Of a stretch of 44,038 bases of DNA, positions 1 to 7,902 are shown piece by piece. The stretch spans positions 1 through 44,038 of the forward strand of contig JAZUBL010000003.1 in the NCBI GenBank assembly GCA_045638545.1, in the 5' to 3' direction. The notes under the pieces are model-generated. The model searched no databases. It saw only the letters and a program-made list of their open reading frames with translations, and was not told the DNA's origin. Position 1 is the stretch's first letter, and the number at the start of each line of letters is the position of its first letter. The stretch is from UMGS1071 sp045638545. GTDB lineage: Bacteria; Bacillota; Clostridia; Oscillospirales; Acutalibacteraceae. The position numbers and the translations under genes were made by a program.

Positions 1-9
1 TGTGCGAGT

Positions 10-75
10 CCTCCTTTTGATAGTATTACATAGTATTACTTAATAATATCATATCACAAATCAATAAGATTGCAA
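10..75 (-). promoter_or_regulatory. Promoter and RBS of a divergent gene beyond the left edge
   Basis: Read on the minus strand there is a TTGCAA -35 (70-75), a 16-nt spacer and a TATGAT -10 (48-53). An AAAAGGAGG Shine-Dalgarno follows at 10-18. Its usual spacing would put the start codon at or just past position 1, so a gene transcribed leftward begins outside the window. Its identity cannot be seen. Confidence 0.65.
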
Positions 76-142
76 GAGTTTTTTGGTAATTCCTTTGATA
101 AAAATATACAAAAAATGACCCTAATTGTTATAAATATACAAA

Positions 143-355
143 TTGAAAATTGATTTCTTGTGCTAAAATCGTATCGATTTTCCTGAGAAAAAATCTATGC
201 AGTTTTTCTGCAAAAAATTGGGGCAGAGAAACCCTTATTTTCTGCGGAATTTTGCATATAACTTACCCAGGACGCATTCTGCCTGCTGGCAGAAACGAAC
301 GGCATATTTTTGTTCATAATGTCCAAATACCAAGAAAGGGAAAGGGACGGTTTTT
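143..355 (+). promoter_or_regulatory. Promoter and leader of the symporter gene
   Basis: TTGAAA (143-148) and an extended -10, TGCTAAAAT (161-169), form a plausible promoter with a short 15-nt spacer. The leader of about 180 nt contains a small perfect hairpin (TTCTGCC 277-283 with GGCAGAA 288-294). I looked for the glycine riboswitch often found before this gene family and did not recognise its conserved core. The rest of 76-355 shows no gene. Confidence 0.4.
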
Positions 356-1765
356 TTGAATGCTGTATTACTAACGATCAACAGATATGTGCAGCCCGTG
401 CTGTGGGGATGGCCAACGCTGATCCTGATTTTAAGCATCGGGATCTGGTATACCATTCGCCTGCGCGGTTTTCAGGTCCGCCGCATCGGCCTGTGGATGC
501 GGCACACGCTGCTGGGAATGTTCCGCAGCAGAAAAAAGAGCGGCGACGGTAAAGGGATCACACCGTTTCAGTCAGTTTCCACAGCGCTGGCCGGTTCCAT
601 CGGCACCGGCAATGTGGTGGGTGTTGCCACGGCAATTCTGCTGGGCGGACCCGGCGCCTTGTTCTGGATGTGGTTTTCTGCTTTTTTCGGGATGCTTACC
701 ATTTACGGTGAGATCGTTCTCGGTTTAAAGTACCGGCAGAAGGACTCCAGCGGTCACTGGACCGGCGGTGCTATGTATTACATTGCCAATGGCACCGGCA
801 GAAAGTGGCTTGGCTATATTTTTGCCGGTGCCTGTGCATTTGCAACCATGGGCATGGGAAACATGACCCAGTCCAATGCCATTGCGGCCTCCATTGAAGG
901 CAGTCTTGGCGTGTCAAAACTGATCACCGGCATTGTTGCCGCTGTGATTCTGGCGGTAGTGCTCATGGGCGGCATCAGGCGCATTGCTTCGGTGACGGAA
1001 ACAATTGTGCCTTTTATGTCGCTGCTGTATATTGCGGCAGGCTTCATTGTGCTGGCAGTCAACTGGAATCAGATCCTGCCGGCTTTCGGACAGATTCTTG
1101 CCGGTGCATTTAACCTGCGCAGTGCCGCCGGCGGCGTCATCGGCTACGGGATTCTGGAGGCTATGAAAAACGGTATTTCCCGCGGCATTTATACAAATGA
1201 GGCCGGCCTTGGCACGTCTGTAATGGCCCACGCTGCGGCCGATACCAACGAGCCCTGCGAACAGGGAATGTGGGGCATTTTTCAGGTGTTCATCGATACC
1301 ATTGTAGTCTGTTCCATTACGGGGCTGTGTATTTTAACAACCGGCGTTCTGAATACAGGAGCTGATGCCGGTGTGCTCAGCTCCGCTGCGTTTGAGGCAG
1401 TATTCGGTGTGTTCGGTAAGCACACCATGACCATCTGCGTGACGTTTTTTGCCTTTGCCACCATGCTTGGCTGGTCTTATTACGGCGAGGTGGCTGTGCG
1501 GTATCTTTGCGGTGCATCCTCGTTTTTTACGCGCCATGTGGATAAGGTTATTTTCATTTACCGTATTCTTTACGCGGCGTCTACAATTCTCGGTGCAACG
1601 GCAGACCTGTATGTTGTGTGGGATTTCTGCGGCAATTTCAACGGTCTGATGGCACTGCCGAACCTGTATGCCCTGTGGAAGCTGGGGCCGGAGGTGCGCA
1701 GCGAAACAAAGGCTTATCTGAAGCGGAAACTGCGCGAAAAAAATACTGTCTCTTCCGATGGTTAG
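356..1765 (+). CDS. Alanine/glycine:cation symporter (AGCS family)
   Basis: This is a sodium-coupled amino-acid symporter of the AGCS family (AlsT/DagA/GlyP type), an inner-membrane protein that takes up alanine or glycine with Na+ or H+. The 469 residues match the usual family length of about 450-480. Family signatures include GSIGTGNVVGVATAI near residue 80, followed by GGPGALFWMW, and NEAGLGTSVMAHAAA near residue 280. About ten or eleven hydrophobic segments are visible. The start is a TTG, chosen because an AAAGGG Shine-Dalgarno lies about 9 nt upstream and no better in-frame ATG exists. The substrate (Ala versus Gly) is not decided by sequence. The gene is monocistronic, with a terminator shared with the convergent regulator. 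Confidence 0.93.
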   Translation: MNAVLLTINRYVQPVLWGWPTLILILSIGIWYTIRLRGFQVRRIGLWMRHTLLGMFRSRKKSGDGKGITPFQSVSTALAGSIGTGNVVGVATAILLGGPGALFWMWFSAFFGMLTIYGEIVLGLKYRQKDSSGHWTGGAMYYIANGTGRKWLGYIFAGACAFATMGMGNMTQSNAIAASIEGSLGVSKLITGIVAAVILAVVLMGGIRRIASVTETIVPFMSLLYIAAGFIVLAVNWNQILPAFGQILAGAFNLRSAAGGVIGYGILEAMKNGISRGIYTNEAGLGTSVMAHAAADTNEPCEQGMWGIFQVFIDTIVVCSITGLCILTTGVLNTGADAGVLSSAAFEAVFGVFGKHTMTICVTFFAFATMLGWSYYGEVAVRYLCGASSFFTRHVDKVIFIYRILYAASTILGATADLYVVWDFCGNFNGLMALPNLYALWKLGPEVRSETKAYLKRKLREKNTVSSDG

Positions 1766-1814
1766 ACGATGGCGCACCAGTTGCACCTGGCGCAATTTTT
1801 TGTTACAATAAAAA

Positions 1815-1848
1815 AAACAGGCACCATGTTTGCGATGCCTGTTTCTAC
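1815..1848. terminator. Bidirectional intrinsic terminator
   Basis: AAACAGGCA (1815-1823) pairs perfectly with TGCCTGTTT (1835-1843). A-rich and T-rich flanks let it serve both the symporter gene and the convergent XRE gene. Confidence 0.75.
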
Positions 1849-1854
1849 ATATTA

Positions 1855-2553
1855 TTATTTTGATTCTTTTTTTGGCAGCATTCGCGCTTCGGTAGTTTGA
1901 ATTAAATGAAAGAGAGAAGCGGAGTGCAGCGGATATTTTTCTGTGAGCAGTTCCGGAGAAAGGGTTGGCGCTTCGCTGCTGCCGGAGCCTGTTCCGTCGA
2001 TGGTGCTGTCGCCGGATGCAAGGCATTTTGCATTGACTTCTGCAATGCACTGGGCAGCGTCCGCAAGGCCGTCGCACATTTTCGGCGGAACAGTGAACAT
2101 CTCCTGCGGATTTTTTGCATTGGCAGAATAGAGGATGCGGAAGGCTTTATATATACTGGCAGAAAGATACGCGGAAAGTTCCTCTGTCAGTGGTTTATTG
2201 CCGTATTCCTGCAGCAGGGAGAAAATCACGTCCAGTGAACTGTCGATGCGCTTTTTGTTCAGATCTGGCGGCAGATTGCTCTGCGGTGCTGGATTCGGCT
2301 CCGGCAGGTCATGTGCGGTAATAGCTGCATTGGTGCGGCTTGGAGAACAGCCCAGCAGATAGTCGGTGGAGACGTTGTAGAACTCTGCTGTTTTTACAAC
2401 AAAATCCAGGCCGCATTCGCGAATGCCTTTTTCATAATGAGAGAGCAGTGCCTGTGAAATGCCCAGCGCTTCTGCCGCACTTTTCTGGCTGAGGCTCCGC
2501 TCTTTGCGCAGCAATGTAATAATTCGTGGGAAATGTTGATTCACAGGACGCAC
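1855..2553 (-). CDS. XRE-family transcriptional regulator with a long C-terminal extension
   Basis: Residues 8-68 form a Cro/C1-type helix-turn-helix (LLRKERSLSQKSAAEALGIS, then LSHYEKGIRE and the FYNVSTDYLLG end typical of HTH_3). The remaining 160 residues are a Pro/Asn linker followed by a helical region (about 100-160) and a polar tail with no domain I recognise. The start is a GTG with AAGGAAA about 5 nt upstream; a second GTG three codons later is also possible. It is 232 residues long, far more than a minimal Xre protein. The C-terminal part probably mediates dimerisation or signal sensing (inference). Targets are unknown; the divergent histidine phosphatase promoter next door is one candidate. 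Confidence 0.85.
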   Translation of the reverse strand: MRPVNQHFPRIITLLRKERSLSQKSAAEALGISQALLSHYEKGIRECGLDFVVKTAEFYNVSTDYLLGCSPSRTNAAITAHDLPEPNPAPQSNLPPDLNKKRIDSSLDVIFSLLQEYGNKPLTEELSAYLSASIYKAFRILYSANAKNPQEMFTVPPKMCDGLADAAQCIAEVNAKCLASGDSTIDGTGSGSSEAPTLSPELLTEKYPLHSASLFHLIQTTEARMLPKKESK

Positions 2554-2643
2554 TTCGCTTTCCTTAAAAATTTAAAGCAGTTGGATAATTGGTTAAAACC
2601 TACAATTTAAAACTGAAATATTGCACAATATAACAAATTAACC

Positions 2644-2672
2644 TTAATATTTTGTAAATTATATGCTAAAAT
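2644..2672 (+). promoter_or_regulatory. Probable promoter of the histidine phosphatase gene
   Basis: An extended -10 element TGCTAAAAT ends at 2672, with a weak TTAATA -35 17 nt upstream. It sits in the A+T-rich divergent interval shared with the XRE gene. Confidence 0.4.
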
Positions 2673-2731
2673 AACCGGTTTGTAAAGCACTAGATATGGT
2701 GTAGAAAACGTAAAAAAGGAGCAATATCTAT

Positions 2732-3427
2732 ATGAAATCCTATACAATTCATCTGATCCGTCACGGCGTAGCAGAAGGAAACCTGAAAAAGCAGTATATT
2801 GGCAGCACAGACTCCCCGCTTTCCGAGCAGGGTGCGGAGGAGATTCGCCGCAAAGATGAGGCCGGTGCTTACCCGGGTGCAGGGCTGTTTTTCAGCTCTC
2901 CGCTGCGCCGCTGCACAGAGACCATGAAGCTGATCTATCCGGCGATCGAGCCGGAAATCATCGAAGATTTCCGCGAGTGCGATTTTGGTGATTGGGAAGG
3001 CAAAAGCGCAGATGATCTGGAAAACGATCCGGCATTCCGCCAGTGGATCGATGCCAATGGTACTGCAACACCGCCAAACGGTGAAAGCGGTGCAGCGTTT
3101 ATGCACCGTACCTGCGCAGCCTTTGAGGCACTGGTAGAGAAGATGATGCGCAGCGGCAAAACAACAGCAGTTGTGGTTGCACACGGCGGCACCATCATGA
3201 CCATTCTTTCTGCATATGGTCTGCCAAGAGCCCAGTTCTATGACTGGATGTGCGAGCCTGGCAGCGGCTACTCTCTGCGCATTATGCCGGGCCTTTGGAT
3301 GCGCGACATGGTAGCGGAAGTGTACGATACCATTCCGCCAAAGGGTGAGGACCAGAGAGAATGCACCATTATTGACTTTGCCCGCGAAATTGCAGCGGAA
3401 GCATTCCAGAAAGAAGACGAAGAATAA
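2732..3427 (+). CDS. Histidine phosphatase family protein (phosphoglycerate mutase-like)
   Basis: This is a cytoplasmic phosphatase or mutase of the histidine phosphatase superfamily branch 1. The catalytic LIRHG motif is at residues 8-12, SSPLRRC near 55-61 supplies the conserved arginine, and VVVAHGGTI near 148-156 supplies the second catalytic histidine. The sequence FRECDFGDWEGKS resembles the CobC/GpmB-type subfamily. The family includes broad-specificity phosphatases, alpha-ribazole phosphatase and cofactor-dependent mutase. No cobalamin genes are nearby, so the substrate is left open. A good AAAGGAG Shine-Dalgarno precedes the ATG by 10 nt. It is monocistronic, ending in a UUCG-tetraloop terminator. 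Confidence 0.88.
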   Translation: MKSYTIHLIRHGVAEGNLKKQYIGSTDSPLSEQGAEEIRRKDEAGAYPGAGLFFSSPLRRCTETMKLIYPAIEPEIIEDFRECDFGDWEGKSADDLENDPAFRQWIDANGTATPPNGESGAAFMHRTCAAFEALVEKMMRSGKTTAVVVAHGGTIMTILSAYGLPRAQFYDWMCEPGSGYSLRIMPGLWMRDMVAEVYDTIPPKGEDQRECTIIDFAREIAAEAFQKEDEE

Positions 3428-3438
3428 ACAACTGGCAG

Positions 3439-3460
3439 AATCGGCTTCGGCCGATTTTTT
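3439..3460 (+). terminator. Intrinsic terminator with UUCG loop
   Basis: AATCGGC (3439-3445), a TTCG tetraloop and GCCGATT are followed by a T-run. Confidence 0.85.
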
Positions 3461-3498
3461 GCTGATTACGGACAGGCACCGCAGGGAGAGGTGATACG

Positions 3499-4251
3499 GT
3501 GCAAAAAGATTTACATACAAAAGAAATGCAGTCGCTGAATGACGGGCCGAAGCTGACCTTTTTCAAGGGATTGCGGGATGGTATCCCAATCAGTTTGGGT
3601 TATCTGTCGGTAGCGTTTACCTTTGGCATGATGGTTGTGGCAGAAGGGTATCCGGGATGGATGGGCGTGCTGATCTCCATGACCAACCTGACATCTGCGG
3701 GACAGTTTGCCGGTACAGAGCTTTTAATGAACGGCGCTTTTTACCTGGAGATCGGCATTACCACATTCGTTATCAACATCCGATATATGCTGATGTCGCT
3801 GTCACTGTCGCAGAAGGTAGTTTCTTCCATGTCGGTGCTGGAGCGTTTGCTGCTGTCCTTCGGCATTACGGACGAAATTTACGCCGTGGCCATGCAGCAG
3901 AAGCGTGACGTCAGCACGCCGTATATGGCCGGCCTGATTTTAACGCCGTACTTTGGCTGGGCGTTTGGTACGTTTCTTGGTGCAACAGCAACAGGGTTCC
4001 TGCCGGACTTTATCCGCACGGCGCTGGGTATTGCCATTTACGGTATGTTCCTGGCAATCATTATTCCGCCGGCAAGAAAATCCAGACCGGTGCTGATCGT
4101 TGTGCTGATCTCCTGCGGTCTGGCATGCTGCTTTAAGTGGATCCCATTCATCAATCAGCTGGGCACAGGCTGGGTAATCATCATCTGTGCTGTGGTGGCA
4201 GCAGGCTTTGCAGCATGGAAGTTCCCGATCAAAGAGGAGGAACAGACGTAA
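3499..4251 (+). CDS. azlC: AzlC-family branched-chain amino acid exporter, large subunit
   Basis: This is the large subunit of the AzlCD-type exporter (LIV-E family), which exports branched-chain amino acids and analogues such as 4-azaleucine. It has 250 residues with about seven to eight hydrophobic segments. Family-typical features are the amphipathic N-terminus FFKGLRDGIPISLGY, the TSAGQFAGTELL region and the INIRYMLMSLSLSQK stretch. The start is GTG (3499), preceded by GGGAGAGGTGAT. The gene overlaps azlD by one base (TAATG), so the two subunits are translationally coupled. No dedicated promoter is evident after the preceding terminator. Confidence 0.9.
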   Translation: MQKDLHTKEMQSLNDGPKLTFFKGLRDGIPISLGYLSVAFTFGMMVVAEGYPGWMGVLISMTNLTSAGQFAGTELLMNGAFYLEIGITTFVINIRYMLMSLSLSQKVVSSMSVLERLLLSFGITDEIYAVAMQQKRDVSTPYMAGLILTPYFGWAFGTFLGATATGFLPDFIRTALGIAIYGMFLAIIIPPARKSRPVLIVVLISCGLACCFKWIPFINQLGTGWVIIICAVVAAGFAAWKFPIKEEEQT

Positions 4252-4577
4252 TGGATTACCTGAGAATCTTTATCTGCATTGCCATTATGGCTGTTGTGAC
4301 ATACCTGCCGCGTATGCTGCCGATCACGATTTTCCGCAAGAAGATCAAGAATATTTACATCCGGTCTTTCCTGCACTATGTACCGTATGCGGTGCTGGCA
4401 GCCATGACCTTCCCGGAGATCCTGTACTCTACGGGCAATCTGATTTCCGGTATTGTGGGCATGGCGGTGGCGGTCATCCTGGCTTTCTTCAACAGAGGTC
4501 TGCTGACCGTTGCCATCGGCTCCTCCGCTGCTGTATTTATTACGGAGCAGATCATGCGGTGGACAACAGGTGCATAA
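4251..4577 (+). CDS. azlD: AzlD-family branched-chain amino acid transport protein, small subunit
   Basis: The AzlD partner of AzlC has 108 residues with three to four membrane segments. The conserved TYLPRMLPITIF block is near the N-terminus and YVPYAVLAAMTFPEIL is in the middle. The ATG at 4251 overlaps the azlC stop codon and has a strong GAGGAGG Shine-Dalgarno at 4233-4240 inside azlC. An in-frame upstream extension into azlC exists but is only the shadow of that gene. Together the pair probably forms a proton-driven exporter. Confidence 0.9.
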   Translation: MDYLRIFICIAIMAVVTYLPRMLPITIFRKKIKNIYIRSFLHYVPYAVLAAMTFPEILYSTGNLISGIVGMAVAVILAFFNRGLLTVAIGSSAAVFITEQIMRWTTGA

Positions 4578-4582
4578 TTTTC

Positions 4583-4611
4583 TTGACACACAGAACAAAC
4601 AGGCGTATAAT
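4583..4611 (+). promoter_or_regulatory. Consensus sigma-A promoter for the fluoride-responsive unit
   Basis: A perfect TTGACA (4583-4588), a 17-nt spacer and a perfect TATAAT (4606-4611) lie immediately after azlD. Transcription should start near 4618, just before the riboswitch aptamer. Confidence 0.92.
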
Positions 4612-4625
4612 GAGCGCAGATCAAT

Positions 4626-4691
4626 AAAGGGAATGAGGCTCTCCCTCGGTGTTTCACCGGAACCGCTTTACAAAAAGCTGATGGCTTCTGC
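4626..4691 (+). ncRNA. Fluoride riboswitch (crcB motif) aptamer
   Basis: The sequence matches the fluoride aptamer architecture. The GGG/CCC stem (4629-4631 with 4643-4645) encloses the AATGAGGCTCT loop. A variable hairpin follows (CGGTG 4647-4651 with CACCG 4655-4659), then GAACC, then the stem GCTTT/AAAGC (4665-4669 with 4674-4678), then the conserved TGATGGCTTCTGC (4679-4691). The loop GAGGCT (4635-4640) can form the required pseudoknot with GGCTTC (4683-4688), six pairs including two G-U. The class is known to sense fluoride through a Mg2+ cluster and to activate fluoride-resistance genes. Confidence 0.9.
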
Positions 4692-4766
4692 AAATTGTTT
4701 GCAGGGGTCATTGGCTTCTTTTTTAGAAAAAAGACGATCCCCCTGCAGAAACAGGGGGATTTTTTT
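4688..4766 (+). terminator. Riboswitch expression platform: terminator and competing stems
   Basis: The terminator stem is nine perfect pairs (4737-4745 with 4752-4760) followed directly by seven T. GCAGGGG (4701-4707) is complementary to CCCCTGC (4740-4746), an antiterminator that would destroy it. CTGCAAA (4688-4694), the aptamer 3' edge, is also complementary to TTTGCAG (4698-4704) and would lock up the antiterminator strand when the aptamer is unfolded. The only SD-like run, AGGGGG, lies in the terminator 3' arm, 8 nt before the start codon. Confidence 0.85.
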
Positions 4767-5945
4767 ATGTTGTTAAGTATTGGATTGATCGTATTGGGCG
4801 GCCTTGTATTAGGCGGCATTGCAGGCAAACTGCACCTGCCCAAACTGGTCGGCATGATCGGCGCCGGCATTCTCATCGGCCCGTATGTGCTGGGCTGGCT
4901 GGACAGCTCCATGCTGGCCATTTCGTCAGACATCCGACGGGTGGCACTGGTTATTATTCTTACCCGAGCCGGTCTGTCACTGGATCTGAAATCGCTGAAA
5001 CAGGTAGGGCGGTCTGCTGTGATGATGTGCTTTATTCCGGCATCGCTGGAAATTGCCGGCACCATGCTCATTGCGCCGTGGCTGCTTGGTGTTTCATTAG
5101 TGGAGGCGGCCATTCTCGGTACGGTCATTGCGGCGGTATCACCGGCAGTTGTTGTGCCGCGAATGATCAAACTGATTGAAACGAAATGGGGCACGAAGAA
5201 AGGCATCCCGCAGATGATCATGGCCGGTGCATCGGTAGATGACGTGTACGTCATCGTGCTGTTTACTGCATTCTGTGCGCTGGAGCAGGGTGAGTCCGTC
5301 AGCGTATGGAGCTTTGCGTCTATTCCAATTTCCATTCTGCTGGGCATTGCCCTTGGTGTGGCAGTGGGCCTGTTGTTTACATTATTTTATAAGTTTGTCA
5401 AAGCGCCTGTTATGCTGCAGACTTTGTCTTTCCTCGGTATTGCACTGCTGTTCCTTGTGCTGGAAGATGCCATCGGCGACGTTGTACCGATCGCCGGTCT
5501 GCTGTCTGTTATGGCAATGGGTACTACTATCTTCACTGCAAAGCCGGAACTGGCAAAGGGAATGTCTCAGAAGTTTAACCAGCTGTGGGTCTGCGCAGAG
5601 ATTTTCCTGTTCGTACTGGTTGGCGCAACGGTGAACCTGCAGTTTGCCATCAGTGCCGGTGTGGGTGCCATTATTCTGGTGCTGCTGGTGCAGGTGTTCC
5701 GCTTTGCCGGCGTGCAGGGCTGTGTGCTTGGCACACGGCTCAACAAAAAAGAGCGGCTGTTCTGCGGTATTGCCTATATGCCGAAAGCGACCGTACAGGC
5801 TGCCATTGGCGGTGTACCGCTGGCCATGGGCCTTGCCTGCGGCAATCTGGTGCTGACAGTTGCCGTGCTGGCCATTCTGATCACAGCGCCGGTTGGTGCG
5901 TTTCTCATCGATCTGTTTTATCAGAAATTGCTGCAGCGGGAATAG
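4767..5945 (+). CDS. Cation/proton antiporter (CPA family) under fluoride riboswitch control
   Basis: This is a 392-residue polytopic membrane protein of the Na+/H+ exchanger superfamily (CPA1/CPA2). The N-terminal GGLVLGGIAGKLHLPKLVG, the middle ILTRAGLSLDL region and the GASVDDVYVIVLF segment, with its acidic pair in a membrane helix, are typical of this fold. The start chosen is the ATG at 4767, directly after the riboswitch terminator, because a longer reading from a TTG at 4695 would run through the regulatory RNA. The gene is alone after the switch. Sodium/proton antiporter genes are among known members of fluoride regulons, so the inferred role is ion or pH homeostasis during fluoride stress. 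Confidence 0.88.
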   Translation: MLLSIGLIVLGGLVLGGIAGKLHLPKLVGMIGAGILIGPYVLGWLDSSMLAISSDIRRVALVIILTRAGLSLDLKSLKQVGRSAVMMCFIPASLEIAGTMLIAPWLLGVSLVEAAILGTVIAAVSPAVVVPRMIKLIETKWGTKKGIPQMIMAGASVDDVYVIVLFTAFCALEQGESVSVWSFASIPISILLGIALGVAVGLLFTLFYKFVKAPVMLQTLSFLGIALLFLVLEDAIGDVVPIAGLLSVMAMGTTIFTAKPELAKGMSQKFNQLWVCAEIFLFVLVGATVNLQFAISAGVGAIILVLLVQVFRFAGVQGCVLGTRLNKKERLFCGIAYMPKATVQAAIGGVPLAMGLACGNLVLTVAVLAILITAPVGAFLIDLFYQKLLQRE

Positions 5946-5975
5946 TTGCATAACCTACGGGTGATGTGATACAAT
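5946..5975 (+). promoter_or_regulatory. Probable rsmA promoter
   Basis: TTGCAT (5946-5951), an 18-nt spacer and TACAAT (5970-5975) begin right after the antiporter stop codon. Confidence 0.6.
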
Positions 5976-6008
5976 AAGCTGATATACTTTGGGAAAGGAC
6001 TGGAATTT

Positions 6009-6878
6009 ATGCGGAATTTATCAGATATCGGAGAGGTTAAGCGGATTTTGACCCGCCATGGCTTCAGCTTTTCAAAATCACTGGGACAGAACTTTCTGGT
6101 AGATCCCGATGTTTGTCCGAGAATGGCAGAGGAGAGCGGTGTTCACAAAGAGATGGGCGTGATTGAAGTTGGCCCTGGCTTTGGCGTACTGACACAGCAG
6201 CTGGCGCTCCGTGCAAAGAAAGTAGTTGCCATTGAGCTGGACAAGCGTCTGCCGGATGTACTGGCAGATACCCTGTCCGATTTCGACAATGTGAAGGTGA
6301 TCAATGCAGACGTGATGGAGATCGATCTCCACAAGCTGATCGCAGAAGAATTTGAAGGCATGGACGTAGTAGTCTGCGCAAACCTGCCATACTATATTAC
6401 ATCTCCTGTAATTATGAAGATTCTGGAGGAGAAGCTGCCGATCAAGTCTCTTGTTGTGATGGTACAGAAAGAAGCGGCTGTGCGTATCTGCGCACGCCCG
6501 GGCAACAGAGAATGCGGCGCAGTCAGCGTGGCAGTGCAGTATTATGCAGAGCCGAACATCCTGTTTGATGTAATGCGCGACTGCTTCTTCCCGGCACCAA
6601 ACGTAGACTCCGCTGTTATGAAGCTGGATGTGCGTCAGGGCCCGCCGGCAGAGATCGAAGGCATTGATGAAAAGCTGTTCTTCCGTGTAGTACACGCAGC
6701 GTTTTTACAGCGCAGAAAAACAGTGCTCAACTCTCTTTCTGCCGGTCTTTCCATGGGCAAGGAGCAGATCAAAGAACTGCTTGCAGCAGCGGACATTAAA
6801 GAGAATGCCCGCGCAGAGCAGCTGACCATGGCGCAGTTTGGTGACCTCTGCAGAGCGATGGCAAACCGTGAGGCATAA
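6009..6878 (+). CDS. rsmA: 16S rRNA (adenine1518/1519-N6)-dimethyltransferase
   Basis: RsmA/KsgA dimethylates two adjacent adenines in helix 45 of 16S rRNA with S-adenosylmethionine during small-subunit maturation. The 289 residues are standard. Visible motifs are SLGQNFLVD (about 23-31), the SAM-binding VIEVGPGFGVLTQQLA (about 50-65), the catalytic NLPYYITSPV (about 123-132) and FPAPNVDSAV in the target-recognition part. AAAGGA precedes the ATG by about 9 nt. The next small gene starts one base after the stop, so they are probably cotranscribed. Confidence 0.97.
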   Translation: MRNLSDIGEVKRILTRHGFSFSKSLGQNFLVDPDVCPRMAEESGVHKEMGVIEVGPGFGVLTQQLALRAKKVVAIELDKRLPDVLADTLSDFDNVKVINADVMEIDLHKLIAEEFEGMDVVVCANLPYYITSPVIMKILEEKLPIKSLVVMVQKEAAVRICARPGNRECGAVSVAVQYYAEPNILFDVMRDCFFPAPNVDSAVMKLDVRQGPPAEIEGIDEKLFFRVVHAAFLQRRKTVLNSLSAGLSMGKEQIKELLAAADIKENARAEQLTMAQFGDLCRAMANREA

Positions 6879-6879
6879 T

Positions 6880-7074
6880 ATGGAATCAGCCATTGTTTCT
6901 GTTATTTTCTTCGCGGCGTCGTTTGTTTCCACCGTTGCGTCGGTGGTGCTCAGTTTTCAGCAGGACGTGAAGTGGGCGGTGGCGGCAGGCGCCGTTGCAA
7001 TTATTCTTGCATGCCTTGGTATGATTTTTGTACTGAACGACATGAAAAAAGAGAGAAAAAAAGACGATGAATAA
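6880..7074 (+). CDS. Small two-helix membrane protein of unknown function
   Basis: This 64-residue protein has two hydrophobic helices (about 3-23 and 31-52) and a charged, lysine-rich C-terminal tail (KKERKKDDE). The ATG at 6880 has a GTGAGG Shine-Dalgarno inside the end of rsmA. I do not recognise a family. Its position, one base after rsmA and just before a terminator, shows it is the last gene of that unit. Confidence 0.7.
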   Translation: MESAIVSVIFFAASFVSTVASVVLSFQQDVKWAVAAGAVAIILACLGMIFVLNDMKKERKKDDE

Positions 7075-7079
7075 AAAAA

Positions 7080-7113
7080 CCCCGACAGAGTTACTGCTCT
7101 GTTGGGGTTTTTT
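7080..7113. terminator. Bidirectional intrinsic terminator
   Basis: CCCCGACAGAG (7080-7090) pairs with CTCTGTTGGGG (7097-7107) with one G-U pair. It is flanked by A-rich and T-rich runs and serves the small membrane gene and the convergent HAD gene. Confidence 0.88.
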
Positions 7114-7114
7114 G

Positions 7115-7768
7115 TTATGGCAGCAGTTCGCTGAAGTCAAAAATATAGCGGTCCGCCAGTGTCTTCATTAAGTCAATGTGTTTTTTGTTGCCGATGTCGT
7201 ATACGCCGCAGACGCGCATACCAGCCTGCAGTGCGCCGCTGATGGCTGCCGGTGTGTCTTCAAACATGATGCAGTCTTTTGGTGATACGCCCAGCCGCAC
7301 GGCAGTGAGAAGAAACGGCTCCGGGTGGCTTTTGCCTTTTGTTACGTCATCTGTGCTGACGATGGTATCGAACCAGTCGTAGATCCCCAGATTCTGCAGG
7401 CAGGGGATATGCAGCTTTTTTGGCAGTGCGGTGCAGACACCAAGGCGAATGCCGCGGCTTCGCAGATATTCCAGATATTCCCGGGCAAAAGGCTTCATCT
7501 GCACCTCGTGGCTGTAAGCATCCAGCGCCATCTGGTTCCATTCCTGCATCAGGTCTTCCGGCTGCTCGTTCAGCTGAAACCGCTCAATGGTATATTCCGC
7601 TGTTTCCCGGAAGGTGAGGGAGGCCAGATTTTCGCTGTAGTCTTCCGGCACAGGAGAGATGCCCCGCTTCAGGAGGAATTTTACGTCAATGTCCGGCCAC
7701 ACATGGTGGGAGTCCAACAGTGTGCCGTCCAGGTCAAAAATTGCGGCTTGGAACTGTAACTGCGTCAT
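7115..7768 (-). CDS. HAD-superfamily hydrolase (beta-phosphoglucomutase/phosphatase-like)
   Basis: This is a cytoplasmic HAD hydrolase of about 217 residues with a helical C1 cap. Motif I is DLDGTLLD with the nucleophile Asp near residue 12, motif II is the Thr of GVCTALPKK, motif III is the Lys of KGKSHPEP, and motif IV is MFEDTPAAI. These match subfamily IA enzymes that act on sugar phosphates or other small phosphomonoesters; the substrate cannot be named. The ATG at 7768 is preferred because AGAGG lies 9 nt upstream; a TTG two codons earlier has poor spacing. A TATACT -10 is at 7804-7809 on the minus strand. Confidence 0.9.
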   Translation of the reverse strand: MTQLQFQAAIFDLDGTLLDSHHVWPDIDVKFLLKRGISPVPEDYSENLASLTFRETAEYTIERFQLNEQPEDLMQEWNQMALDAYSHEVQMKPFAREYLEYLRSRGIRLGVCTALPKKLHIPCLQNLGIYDWFDTIVSTDDVTKGKSHPEPFLLTAVRLGVSPKDCIMFEDTPAAISGALQAGMRVCGVYDIGNKKHIDLMKTLADRYIFDFSELLP

Positions 7769-7840
7769 AAGCAAGCGCCTCTGCTTTCTGAAATCTTAGT
7801 TTGAGTATAGCAAATTTTTTTCGTTTATAAAAGAAGAATC

Positions 7841-7869
7841 TTTACTTTTTCCACTGGAATTATTACAAT
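7841..7869 (+). promoter_or_regulatory. Probable promoter of the HD-domain gene
   Basis: TTTACT (7841-7846), a 17-nt spacer and TACAAT (7864-7869) lie about 30 nt before the start codon. Confidence 0.5.
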
Positions 7870-7902
7870 AAAAACAGAAAAATCTGTGAGGGGGAGAAGA
7901 CG

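Noticed and set aside
170..355. Glycine riboswitch before the AGCS symporter
   Set aside because: The conserved aptamer core sequences were not found; only simple hairpins are visible.
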